Below are positions 54,378 to 62,635 of a stretch of 64,000 nt of DNA, piece after piece. A program made the translations under genes and the position numbers. The stretch comes from Gemmatimonadota bacterium (GTDB taxonomy: Bacteria > Gemmatimonadota > Gemmatimonadetes > Gemmatimonadales > Gemmatimonadaceae), in the NCBI GenBank assembly GCA_021299375.1, contig JAJTGR010000069.1, positions 37,199-101,198 on the forward strand, given 5' to 3'. Under the pieces are notes generated by a model that did not search any database, was not told the DNA's origin, and was given only the letters and a program-made list of their open reading frames with translations. How positions within the stretch are numbered: the first letter of the stretch is position 1; each line of letters opens with the position of its first letter.

Positions 54378-56072
54378 ATGTCGATGCGCGTGCGTCATTC
54401 CCTCCGGATCGCCACATGGGCGCTCCGGCACTTTGCCAGCGTGGTCACCACCATCGCGGTGGCGGCGCTGCCCGCCGGTGCCGGCGCCCAGCGCGCCCCG
54501 CTGCTCGAGTGGCCCAGCGGGAAGGCGCGAGCCCGCTTCGAGATCACGATCCCCGCCGCCGCGCGCTCCGGCCCCACCACGGGGCGCGTGTTCGTCATCC
54601 TCGCGCGCACCAACGACCGCGAACCACGCCTGCAGATCGGGCGAGTCGGGGCACCGATGTTCGGGCGCGACTTCTCGGCGGTGGCGCCGGGCAGGCCGAT
54701 CGTGGTGGACGGCACCGACCTCGGCACACCGGTGGCCGACATGGCCGATCTTCCCGCCGGTGACTACTGGGTGCAGGCCGTGGTGAACGTGTACAGCGAG
54801 TTCAGGCGCGCCGACGGCCACACCGTGTGGATGCACGACGACCAGTGGGAGGGGCAGGCGTGGAACCGCTCACCGGGAAACCTGTACAGTGTGCCGCGCC
54901 AGGTGCGCATCGATCCGCGCGTGGCCTCGACGACGCGCCTGATTGTGAGCGAGGCCGTCCCGCCGGTGGTCGTGCCCGCCGACAACGAGTACGTCCAGCG
55001 CTTCAAGTTCCAGTCGCCGTTGCTCACGAAGTTCTGGGGGCGCCCCATCTATCTTGGTGCCACGGTGCTGCTCCCCAAGGGCTACGCCACCAGCACCATC
55101 CGCTATCCCGTCAACCATGTGCAGGGGCACTTCTCGCTCGTGGCCCCCTACGGCTTCGATCGCGACTCGACGTTTCGCGCCTGGTGGCTGGCGGAGGACA
55201 CGCCGCGCCTGATCGCGGCGACGTTCCAGCACCCCACGCCGTACTTCGACGACTCGTACGCCGTGAACTCGGTGAATGTCGGGCCGTACGGCGACGCGTT
55301 CATGCAGGAGCTCATCCCCGAGCTGGAGAAGCGCTACCGCGTGATCGCCGAGCCGTGGGCGCGCTGGCTTTCGGGCGGCTCGACGGGTGGGTGGGAGGCG
55401 CTGGCGCTGCAGGTGTGGCACCCCGACTTCTTCGGCGGCACGTGGGCGTACTGCCCCGATCCGGTCACGTTCACCGACGTGGAGGGGATGCACCTCTACC
55501 GCGACGACAACGCGTTCTACAAGCAGGTGACCGAGTGGCACCGCACCCCCACGATCAACTCGCGCGAGATCAACGGCGAGGTGCGTCAGACCGCGCAGCA
55601 ACGCGCGTGGATGGAGCTCGTGAATGGCACCAAGGGGCGGAGCGGCGGGCAGCTCGACATCTGGAGCGCCGTGTTCGGCCCGCTCGGCCCCGACGGATAC
55701 TTCAAGGCGGTGTTCGATCCGAAGACGGGCGTCATCGACCGGTCGGTGGCGATGTACTGGAAGGAGCACTTCGACATTCTCGAGTATCTCAAGCGCACCT
55801 GGCCCGCCAACGGCCCCAAGCTCGTGGACAAGTTGCACATCTACATGGGCGATGCCGACAACTTCTTCCTCGACCGCGCCACGCGGGAGCTCGAGGCGTG
55901 GATGAAGACCACCGCCAACCCGCACGACGAGGGCTACTTCGTGTGGGGCGATCAGCGCGGACACTGCTATGCGGGGCCCGGCGGCAACGTGGCGCGCCTG
56001 ATGGACATGGCGGAGTACGGGCTGCGCCACAAGCCCGAGGGGACCACGACGCCGTGGTGGCCAAAGCACTGA
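54378..56072 (+). CDS. Secreted esterase-like protein
   Basis: A 564-residue exported protein. A signal peptide lies at residues about 1-40 (HFASVVTTIAVAALPAGAGAQ). A beta-sandwich N-domain (about 45-200) carries ARFEITIPAAARSGPTTGRVFVILA. The alpha/beta-hydrolase-like domain starts at IYLGATVLLPKGYATSTIRYPVNHVQGH and has the nucleophile motif WLSGGSTGGWEALALQVWHPDFFGG near residue 345. WGDQRGHCYAGPGGN near the C-terminus is a candidate for the catalytic histidine. This is the layout of esterase-D/feruloyl-esterase-like proteins. ATG 54378 or 54384 may be used. It is followed 7 bp later by the EEP-family gene, so they are probably co-transcribed. Confidence 0.8.
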   Translation: MSMRVRHSLRIATWALRHFASVVTTIAVAALPAGAGAQRAPLLEWPSGKARARFEITIPAAARSGPTTGRVFVILARTNDREPRLQIGRVGAPMFGRDFSAVAPGRPIVVDGTDLGTPVADMADLPAGDYWVQAVVNVYSEFRRADGHTVWMHDDQWEGQAWNRSPGNLYSVPRQVRIDPRVASTTRLIVSEAVPPVVVPADNEYVQRFKFQSPLLTKFWGRPIYLGATVLLPKGYATSTIRYPVNHVQGHFSLVAPYGFDRDSTFRAWWLAEDTPRLIAATFQHPTPYFDDSYAVNSVNVGPYGDAFMQELIPELEKRYRVIAEPWARWLSGGSTGGWEALALQVWHPDFFGGTWAYCPDPVTFTDVEGMHLYRDDNAFYKQVTEWHRTPTINSREINGEVRQTAQQRAWMELVNGTKGRSGGQLDIWSAVFGPLGPDGYFKAVFDPKTGVIDRSVAMYWKEHFDILEYLKRTWPANGPKLVDKLHIYMGDADNFFLDRATRELEAWMKTTANPHDEGYFVWGDQRGHCYAGPGGNVARLMDMAEYGLRHKPEGTTTPWWPKH

Positions 56073-56079
56073 GCCGGCG

Positions 56080-56997
56080 GTGAGCCGCCACTTCGCGTCG
56101 CGTCGGCGCACGTCGGTGCCGGTCAGCAGCCTCGTGCTGCTGCTCGGCGCGTGTACCGGTGCCAGGCCTGTCGCCACCCCGCATCCGTCCGGCGCGCCCT
56201 TGCGCGTGATGAGCTTCAACCTGCGGTACGACAACCCCGGCGACGGCCTGAACGCCTGGCCCAACCGCAAGGACCGCGTCGCGCAGCTCATGCGCGTCCA
56301 CGAGGCGGACGTGATCGGCGTACAGGAGGCGCTGCAGCATCAGCTTACGGACCTCGACGCGCGTCTGCCCGGTTTCGCGCGCGTCGGTGTGGGGCGCGCC
56401 GACGGCCGCACACGCGGCGAGTTCAGCGCCATCCTGTATCGCGCCGATCGCCTGACGCTGCGTGACAGCGGGACCTTCTGGTTGTCGGAGACGCCGACGG
56501 TGGTAGGCAGCAAGGGGTGGGATACCGCCATCGAGCGCATCGCCACCTGGGCGCGCTTCAGCGATCGGGCCACCGGGTGCACCTTCGTGCACCTCAACAC
56601 GCACTTCGATCACATCGGTGAACGGGCTCGGCAGGAGAGTGCGCGGCTTGTTCGCCGCCAGCTCCTCGCGCTGTCACAGGGCCAGCCGTACGTGCTGACC
56701 GGCGACCTGAACGCCGATCCGACGAGCGTGCCGTATCGCGTACTCACCCGCGACAGCGTGGAGGCAGGCGGGCCACCGCTGCGCGATGCCTTCGCCATCA
56801 GCGACGCAGGCCACTACGGGCCCACCTCGAGCTGGAACGCGTTCACGGCGATCGAGCCAGAGCGGCGCATCGACTACGTGCTGGTGTCGCCCGGTGTGCG
56901 CGTGGGGACGCACGCCATTCTCCCCGACATGTGGGATGGGCGGTTTCCCTCGGATCATCTGCCGGTGGTGGCGTCGCTGACACGACTGTGTCGGTGA
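56080..56997 (+). CDS. Endonuclease/exonuclease/phosphatase family lipoprotein
   Basis: A 305-residue lipoprotein (signal ending VLLLGACTGA). The EEP fold motifs are all present: VMSFNLRYDNPGDG, ADVIGVQEAL (metal Glu), FVHLNTHFDHIG (His), VLTGDLNADPTS (Asp, Asn), RRIDYVLVSPGV and the terminal SDHLPVVASL (Asp, His). Members cleave phosphodiester or phosphomonoester bonds; exported forms of this subgroup may act on nucleic acid, lipids or sugar phosphates. GTG 56080 is the start, 7 bp after the esterase stop. Confidence 0.9.
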   Translation: MSRHFASRRRTSVPVSSLVLLLGACTGARPVATPHPSGAPLRVMSFNLRYDNPGDGLNAWPNRKDRVAQLMRVHEADVIGVQEALQHQLTDLDARLPGFARVGVGRADGRTRGEFSAILYRADRLTLRDSGTFWLSETPTVVGSKGWDTAIERIATWARFSDRATGCTFVHLNTHFDHIGERARQESARLVRRQLLALSQGQPYVLTGDLNADPTSVPYRVLTRDSVEAGGPPLRDAFAISDAGHYGPTSSWNAFTAIEPERRIDYVLVSPGVRVGTHAILPDMWDGRFPSDHLPVVASLTRLCR

Positions 56998-57019
56998 GGG
57001 CAGGGTTCAGCCACGAGTC

Positions 57020-57040
57020 GGGCGGTGCTTCACATCGCCC
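57020..57040. terminator. Small hairpin between convergent genes
   Basis: GGGCGGTG and CATCGCCC pair (one G-T) across a CTTCA loop in the 60-bp gap between stop codons. Confidence 0.35.
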
Positions 57041-57057
57041 CACTCCGACCCGCCGTG

Positions 57058-58407
57058 TCAGTCCGGCAACCGACGGAACGACACGGGAACGACTCGGCGT
57101 TCCCCCGCGCGCCAGACCAGCAGTTCCACCGCGCCACCCGCCCCTGCCGCCGTCGTGGCCTCGGCCAGCGCCCGCGCCCCCGGCTGCGAGCGCCCCCACA
57201 CACGACCGTTCACCGCCAATAACACATCCCCCGCGCGCAGCCCCGCGGCGGCCCCCGGCAACCCTTCGGCCACGGCGTTGATCTTGAGCGCCCCGGCACT
57301 GTCGGCCACGGTCGCCGCCGCATATTCCGCCGGCGTGAGCGCGGTGACCGTGAGGCCGAGATCGGCGGGATGACGCCAGTCGGCTCGCGGTCGCGCCGAC
57401 ACGTCGGCGACGAGCCGGGTGAGCGTCAAGGCATGCCACGCGCGCCGCCCGAGCGCGTCGTAGGCAATGCGGTCCTCGGTGTCGGTCACCGCGTGGTAGT
57501 GCTCGCGCGACCCTGGCACCCCATAGTGGACCACCGGCACCCCGCGCACACCGAAGCCGTAGTGATCGGTGTCGTTGGTCAGCGCTGGCATACTGCGCGT
57601 GGTCGTCACCCCGGTGCGCGCCGTGGCACTGTCGAGCAGAGCGCCCCAGTCGCCGCTGGTCGCGGTGGCCCGGACGTTGACGTCTCGCTCGGCCTCCCAC
57701 CCGATCATCTCGAGGTTGATCATGGCCACGTGGTGCGCCCACGGCCTTACCGGATGCGCCGCGTAGTGCAGCGAACCGACCAGCCCATGCTCCTCGGCAC
57801 CGAAAGCCACGAACAGCACCGAGCGGCGTGGCCGTGAGGGCGCCCTCGCCATGGTCTCGGCCATGACGAGCAGCACGGCCACCGCTGCGGCATTGTCGTT
57901 GGCGCTCGCGTAGACGGTTGGCGAGGCGGCCGCGGCGCCCTCGACGGGCTTGCGTCCCATGTTGGCCTGCCCGTCCATCCCCTGCCCGTCGTAGTGCGCT
58001 CCGATCACCACCACCTCGTCACGAAGGCGCGAATCCGCACCGGGCAGCAGCGCCACGACGTTTTGCGTCTGCCGCACATCGAACGGCACCGTGGGACGCC
58101 GCGGATGCAGCGTCAGCGCCTGCAGGTAGCCGTTCCCGTCACCGGCCGGCCGCAGTCCCGCCGCGCGGAATTGCCTCGAGATGTAGTGCGCCGCCCGCAG
58201 ATCACCGGGATAGCCGGCACCACGCCCTTCCATGGCTGGCGCCGTCAACGCCTGCAAGTGGGTCCGCAGTCGCGCAGTATCGAGCGGCTGCACCCGTTCG
58301 GCCACAGCGGAGGTGCGTGCGGCGCGCGGTGCGCGCAGCGACGCCCGCGGGTGTGACGGCACTGCGAGGAGCAGCGCGCTCAGGGCCAGCGCGAATGACT
58401 GGGTCAT
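57058..58407 (-). CDS. Exported M28 zinc peptidase with PDZ domain
   Basis: A 449-residue peptidase. The signal is MTQSFALALSALLLAVPSHP. The catalytic domain has VVVIGAHYDGQGMDG (His, Asp), YASANDNAAAVAVLL (Asp), VAFGAEEHGLVGS (catalytic and metal Glu), INLEMIGW, and EHYHAVTDTEDRI (His). Residues about 355-445 form a PDZ-like module (GLTVTALTPAEYA, INAVAEGLPGAAAGLRAGDVLLAVNGR), which may bind unfolded C-termini. It is the third M28 gene here. It lies 18 bp downstream of the TPR gene, so both probably share the promoter at 59211-59240. Confidence 0.93.
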   Translation of the reverse strand: MTQSFALALSALLLAVPSHPRASLRAPRAARTSAVAERVQPLDTARLRTHLQALTAPAMEGRGAGYPGDLRAAHYISRQFRAAGLRPAGDGNGYLQALTLHPRRPTVPFDVRQTQNVVALLPGADSRLRDEVVVIGAHYDGQGMDGQANMGRKPVEGAAAASPTVYASANDNAAAVAVLLVMAETMARAPSRPRRSVLFVAFGAEEHGLVGSLHYAAHPVRPWAHHVAMINLEMIGWEAERDVNVRATATSGDWGALLDSATARTGVTTTRSMPALTNDTDHYGFGVRGVPVVHYGVPGSREHYHAVTDTEDRIAYDALGRRAWHALTLTRLVADVSARPRADWRHPADLGLTVTALTPAEYAAATVADSAGALKINAVAEGLPGAAAGLRAGDVLLAVNGRVWGRSQPGARALAEATTAAGAGGAVELLVWRAGERRVVPVSFRRLPD

Positions 58408-58425
58408 GACCGCGTGGTCGGACGT

Positions 58426-59172
58426 TCAGCGCACAGTACCCAGCAGCGCTGCGGCTTCCTGCTTCCGCTGCTCGTCTCCCGGCTCCTGGTTCACCAGTGA
58501 CGGGAGTTGCTGCAGGACCGCACGCGCCTCGGCCGTTCGATCGTTGGCCAGCAAAGCGCGCGCGTATTCAAGCTGGAACATCACGAAGCCGGGGCGCAGC
58601 TCCGTGGCGCGTCGCAGATGGGTGAGCGCGTCGGCCGCGTTGCCGAAGCCGAGGCCGAGCGGCATGCGCAGCGGCCGCGGGGTCTCGGTAAGCTTGAGGT
58701 GAGTGCGCCCCAGGATGTAATGCGCACTGGCCAGTGTGAGCGGCGGCACGCCGCGCATGGCTGTGACCTTCTCGGCGTCATCGCGCGCCTGCACCACGTA
58801 GTCGGCGGCGTCGAGGACACCAGAGAACAGGGCGACTTTACCGTTCGCCGCGGCGCGCCGGAGGTAGCCGTCGGGCGCCGTTGGATTGGCCTTGATGGCG
58901 CGCTCAGCCAGCGCCAACGCCTCGCGATAGAGCTTGTCCTGCGCCTTGCTCTTCTCCGGTTGGATGTCGCCCTGCAGAAGCCGGAGGCGCGAAGCGCGCC
59001 AGAGCACCTCGAAGTCGCGGGGGGCGACCGCAAGCGCCTGGTCTATTTGGGTCACGGCAGCCACCACCTGCCCCGCGGCCACGAGGGAATCAACCCGAGC
59101 GATGGGCGCCGACTGGGCGGCGAGGGGCGCGGCAGCGGTGAGGAGTCCGGCGAACAGCAGTCGAAGACGCAT
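58426..59172 (-). CDS. Exported TPR-like protein
   Basis: A 248-residue protein with a signal peptide (MRLRLLFAGLLTAAAPLAAQ). The rest is helical with TPR-type repeats: VDSLVAAGQVVAAVTQIDQALAVAPRDFEVLWRASRLRL, LYREALALAERAIKANPTAPDGYLRRAAANGKVAL, ALTHLRRATELRPGFVMFQLEYARALLANDRTAEARAVLQQL. The arrangement resembles the regulator-of-microtubule-dynamics-like TPR family. It probably scaffolds a periplasmic complex. It is transcribed from a TATAAT-type promoter and followed by the M28-PDZ gene. Confidence 0.87.
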   Translation of the reverse strand: MRLRLLFAGLLTAAAPLAAQSAPIARVDSLVAAGQVVAAVTQIDQALAVAPRDFEVLWRASRLRLLQGDIQPEKSKAQDKLYREALALAERAIKANPTAPDGYLRRAAANGKVALFSGVLDAADYVVQARDDAEKVTAMRGVPPLTLASAHYILGRTHLKLTETPRPLRMPLGLGFGNAADALTHLRRATELRPGFVMFQLEYARALLANDRTAEARAVLQQLPSLVNQEPGDEQRKQEAAALLGTVR

Positions 59173-59189
59173 GGGGGAGGCGGGCGAAA

Positions 59190-59218
59190 TTGCCGAACGA
59201 ATGATTCCGGATTATATC
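59190..59218 (+). promoter_or_regulatory. Sigma70-like promoter for the DUF6268 gene
   Basis: TTGCCG (59190-59195) and TATATC (59213-59218) are 17 nt apart. The predicted leader to ATG 59279 is about 55 nt. Confidence 0.4.
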
Positions 59219-59240
59219 GTTCGCGTTCACCCGAGGTCCA
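59211..59240 (-). promoter_or_regulatory. Promoter for the TPR/M28 operon, perfect TATAAT
   Basis: On the minus strand TGGACC (59240-59235), an 18-nt spacer and TATAAT (59216-59211) precede the TPR gene start at 59172. The -10 box overlaps that of the divergent promoter by four bases. Confidence 0.5.
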
Positions 59241-59278
59241 CTCCCGTCGGTTCTGCACCTCCCCGTCGCCCCGTGTCC

Positions 59279-60196
59279 ATGCCGGCTCCCTGCGTTCCCC
59301 CCCGGACTGCCGTCGCCCGTGGCAGCGTCGCGCTCGCCGCCCTCGTCGCCGCGTCGGCCGGCGTGACCGCGCCGCTCGCGGCCCAACGAGAGCGGGCGAC
59401 GGTACGTGTGGAGCACTTCGCCGGTACGAGCACGGCATTACCGCCGGGGAGTGTGGCAGGAGAGGACGTCTCCCAGCAAATGCTGCAGATCACGGCGGCG
59501 CACCGGCTTGTCCGGCAGCATGGCAACACGATCCTGTTGCTCGGCGGGCAGTGGCGTGGGGTCCGCGCCGAGCTCCCGCGAGCCTCTGCCCAGGCACGAG
59601 TGCGAGTGCAGCCCGGCGTCAGCACGCTGCACGTGGCCGCGGCGGAGCTCATGCTGCTGCGGACGTTCGACGACCGTCACACGCTGGTGAGCGTCCTGCG
59701 CCCGGGGCTCTATGGCGAGGCGGTCCGCGTGGAAGGCGCCGCGTTCGTCGACCGGATCGTGTCGGCGCGCACCACGATCGGCGCCGGGCTGTCGTATGCT
59801 TCCAGCTTCGGCCAGCTGCTCCCCATTCCCGTGGTGCACGTGGTGTCGCGCCCGTCGCGTCGTTTGCTGGTGGACGCGCTGCTGCCGGCACGCGGCGACT
59901 TGTGGTGGATGCCACGCAAGGGGCTCGACCTCGGGCTCAGCGCTTCGCTGGTTGGCGCGCAGTACGGCCTGTCGACGGCGCAGCACGTGGCCGAGGGCAC
60001 CGACCTCTGGCTCGCCAACGCCACCCTCGGGCCGCAGGTGCGTTGGGCACCGTGGGGCGGCAAGTGGCAACTCTCAGGCGAAGGGGGCCTGACGGTGCTC
60101 CGCCGGCTCGAGTACGCACGCGATGGCCGGAGCGTCGCCGACCTCGCGCCGGGCAACGTGCCATACCTGCGGCTTGGTGCACAGCGGCTCTTCTGA
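59279..60196 (+). CDS. DUF6268-like outer-membrane protein
   Basis: A 305-residue exported protein. The signal ends near VTAPLAAQ. The mature part is a series of amphipathic strands (TVRVEHFAGTSTALPP, NTILLLGGQWRGVRAEL, LHVAAAELMLLRTFDDRHTLVSVLRPGLYG, VSARTTIGAGLSYASSFG, LPIPVVHVVSRPSRRLLVDALLPARGDLWW) and ends in Phe (LRLGAQRLF), as outer-membrane barrels do. The layout fits DUF6268. Function unknown. ATG 59279 is chosen because it leads directly into the signal. Confidence 0.78.
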   Translation: MPAPCVPPRTAVARGSVALAALVAASAGVTAPLAAQRERATVRVEHFAGTSTALPPGSVAGEDVSQQMLQITAAHRLVRQHGNTILLLGGQWRGVRAELPRASAQARVRVQPGVSTLHVAAAELMLLRTFDDRHTLVSVLRPGLYGEAVRVEGAAFVDRIVSARTTIGAGLSYASSFGQLLPIPVVHVVSRPSRRLLVDALLPARGDLWWMPRKGLDLGLSASLVGAQYGLSTAQHVAEGTDLWLANATLGPQVRWAPWGGKWQLSGEGGLTVLRRLEYARDGRSVADLAPGNVPYLRLGAQRLF

Positions 60197-60216
60197 CACC
60201 GACGAGCGTGATCGCG

Positions 60217-60852
60217 CTACGTGTTCGCCAGCTCCAACATCCCGAGCAACCCGTTGGCCTTGTTCAGCAGCTCCTTGCGATGCGCGAGGCCGTTCGTGCC
60301 GCCGTTGATCTTCTTCGTCACCCCCACCACGTCGTCCTGGTCGGCGAGTGTGTTCAGCTGGCGGGTGTCCCAGAAGTACACGGCCGAGTGCACCGCGTAG
60401 TCCGTCGCGACGAGGTCCGGGCTCTCCATCACGCGCGGGTCGTTGATCCACGTCGCAAACGCCGCATAGTTGCTGCGTCCCGTCAGCTGGATGAGGCCGC
60501 GGCCACGGTACCGCCAGCCATCGCCGCTGGCTTCATCGCCATTACCCATGCGGCTGGCATACACGCGATTGGCGATGCGCTCGGGCTGCCGGGCGTATGA
60601 CTCCGCCAGTTGACGGGTCGGGAAGTACTTGGGGAAGGTCTTCAGCAGGCCGTCCGCCGAGTAGTTCAGGTTCTCCATGTCGAAGCGCAGGCTGCCCGAC
60701 TCGTGCAGGATCTGCGCGAAGAAGTGGGCGAGGCGCTGACGCGAATCGGCAATGCCGTACTGCGGCAGCGTCTCTTCGAACTCGTGAACGTACTGCTCGG
60801 CATCCTCGTCGCGTACCCCCATCTCCTTCAGCAACTCGACCCGCGTTTTCAT
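60217..60852 (-). CDS. GH19 chitinase/endolysin-like glycosidase
   Basis: A 211-residue protein of glycoside hydrolase family 19. The catalytic glutamate is in HFFAQILHESGSLRF, and the family core continues with ANRVYASRMGNGDEASGDGWRYRGRGLIQLTGRSNYAAFA. GH19 enzymes cleave chitin or peptidoglycan by inversion; bacterial short forms are often phage-type endolysins. There is no signal peptide, and no holin or phage gene is near, so a lysis cassette is not supported. ATG 60852 follows GGAGGACC at ideal spacing; the frame to 60879 is less likely. Confidence 0.9.
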   Translation of the reverse strand: MKTRVELLKEMGVRDEDAEQYVHEFEETLPQYGIADSRQRLAHFFAQILHESGSLRFDMENLNYSADGLLKTFPKYFPTRQLAESYARQPERIANRVYASRMGNGDEASGDGWRYRGRGLIQLTGRSNYAAFATWINDPRVMESPDLVATDYAVHSAVYFWDTRQLNTLADQDDVVGVTKKINGGTNGLAHRKELLNKANGLLGMLELANT

Positions 60853-60969
60853 CGGTCCTCCGGCAACAGGTGTGATCAATTGGCCGTCATGGGCCGGGAG
60901 CGCGTAACGGCGAAGCCTCGGGACCGCACGGGGCGATCGGCGACGCGGATGCCCGCGATGGAGCGTGGA

Positions 60970-62526
60970 CTATTGCCTGGCCGGCGCCACCGCGTCGTTC
61001 CAGGATGCGGTCACCGTGATGCGCATCCCCTCGGGCGTGCGGACGAACACCCGCGTGGACACACCGGTCAGGGTATCGCCGGGCGTGGGCACGCCGATGT
61101 AGCGGTAGTAGCCGTACACGACGCCGGGCGCGATGGGCGCCACGCGCATCTCCTTCACGATGAGCGTGTCGGGCCAGGCGTTGTCGGTGATGGCCGGCCA
61201 CCCGGCGTAGCCGGTCTCCAGCGCCGTCGGTGAGTGGCGCACGAGCCGCTCGGTGTGTACATAGGTCGCCAGATAGCGCGCCTTGTCGCGCGTGTGGATG
61301 GCGTCGAGGTTCTCGCGAAAGGTGGCCAGGGCGTCGGCGGAGTCACGGGCGGCAGCCTGCGCGTTCCATGGCGTGGGCTGCGCACTGGTGTCGAACATCC
61401 CCAGGACCGCCCCCATCACCGCGTTGGCGACGGGTCGCGACTCCGCCTGCTCCGTTACCGCGACCGCCACCGTGATCCCGGCACCCGGGAAGACCATGGC
61501 CGTTGTCCCCCAGAAGCCGCCATGGCCGTGTCCGCGCTGTCCACGGGCTTCCGTGCCGTAGATGCCCAGGCCGTACCCCGCCAATTCGCTGCTGCGCGGC
61601 GCCAGCATGGTATCGAGCGTGGCGCGCTGCGCCAGTACGCGGCCGTCGAGCAGCGCGGTCAGGAAATGCGCGAGGTCACCCATGGTCGCCACGATGCCAC
61701 CGCCGCCATACAGGTCGAACGACGGATCGATGCCGTAGCTGTCGTATCCGCCAAGGTACTGATGCGCCCGGTCGGCGATGCCGCGCGGCGCCGGCTCCAT
61801 GGTCTCCCACCACGTCTGCTTCAGCCCGAGCTTGTCATAGCCCACGAGCTCGCGCACCGCCGGCCCCAGCGGCTTGCCGGTGTATCGCTCGACGATCGCG
61901 CCGAGCAGCGTATAGCCCGTGTCGGAGTAGCGGAACTGCGCCCCCGGCGGCCCCACCGGCGCGAGGCTGTCCACCAACCAGGTGACCTGTTCCTCGCGGG
62001 TCCAGTGGTACCGCGGCTGCGTGCGCAGCCGCGCCACGTAGCTTGGCACCGCGGGATGTTCGTTGAACCCGGCGCGATGGCTCAGCACCTGCTCGATGGT
62101 GATGACATCGGTGCGGTAGCCGTCGCGGCGCAGCAGCGTGTCGAGCGCCGGCGGCAGATGGCGCGCCAGCGGATCGCGCAGCGACAGGCGCCCCTGCTCC
62201 ACGAGACGCAGCACGGCCGCTGCCAGGTACGTCTTGGTGTTGCTGGCGATGCGCACGGGCTGGTCCGGTCGCAACGGACTCTTGCGCGCCGTGTCGGCCA
62301 GGCCGGCAGCCACGGTCCACGTGCGCCCGTGGCGCTTGGACTCCACGGCAATGAGGAGGCCGGGCAGGCGCGGGCGGGCCGCGACGAGGCTGTCGGCGAG
62401 TCGCTGGAGGGCGAGGCCGAGCGAGTCGGCCTGGCGGGCGTCGGCGCGGCGAGACGTGCGCAGCGAAGACGGGTCGCCGGTGAGCAGCGCACCGGCGAGC
62501 ATGGCAAGAAGGGGAAGACGGAGCAT
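60970..62526 (-). CDS. Beta-lactamase-family serine hydrolase with NTF2-like tail
   Basis: A 518-residue exported protein. The signal is MLRLPLLAMLAGALLTG. The serine beta-lactamase/DD-peptidase fold has the S-x-x-K motif SNTK at 95-98, the Y-x-N-like YSDTG near 190, and HGHGGFWG as the third motif. This is class-C/esterase-like, and family members hydrolyse D-amino acid peptides or esters as often as beta-lactams. Residues about 400-518 resemble an NTF2/SnoaL-type cone (FRENLDAIHTRDKARYLATYVHTERLV). A TACCTT box lies 5 nt before ATG 62526, with no ribosome-binding site. Confidence 0.88.
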   Translation of the reverse strand: MLRLPLLAMLAGALLTGDPSSLRTSRRADARQADSLGLALQRLADSLVAARPRLPGLLIAVESKRHGRTWTVAAGLADTARKSPLRPDQPVRIASNTKTYLAAAVLRLVEQGRLSLRDPLARHLPPALDTLLRRDGYRTDVITIEQVLSHRAGFNEHPAVPSYVARLRTQPRYHWTREEQVTWLVDSLAPVGPPGAQFRYSDTGYTLLGAIVERYTGKPLGPAVRELVGYDKLGLKQTWWETMEPAPRGIADRAHQYLGGYDSYGIDPSFDLYGGGGIVATMGDLAHFLTALLDGRVLAQRATLDTMLAPRSSELAGYGLGIYGTEARGQRGHGHGGFWGTTAMVFPGAGITVAVAVTEQAESRPVANAVMGAVLGMFDTSAQPTPWNAQAAARDSADALATFRENLDAIHTRDKARYLATYVHTERLVRHSPTALETGYAGWPAITDNAWPDTLIVKEMRVAPIAPGVVYGYYRYIGVPTPGDTLTGVSTRVFVRTPEGMRITVTASWNDAVAPARQ

Positions 62527-62531
62527 GCCGG

Positions 62532-62537
62532 AAGGTA
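62532..62537 (-). promoter_or_regulatory. TANNNT box (TACCTT) 5 nt before the hydrolase ATG
   Basis: On the minus strand TACCTT is followed by CCGGC and ATG 62526. Confidence 0.5.
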
Positions 62538-62635
62538 CGACAAGAAGCGCGCGGGTGCCGCGGCCGCACCGTGGCGCTCCTCGGCGTGCCACAGGCCAAG
62601 GAGCGCCGCGGTGCCCGCGGGCGATGCAGCCTGCC

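Noticed and set aside
60217..60852. Phage lysis cassette around the GH19 enzyme
   Set aside because: No holin, spanin, integrase or structural phage gene is near; neighbours are ordinary secreted proteins.
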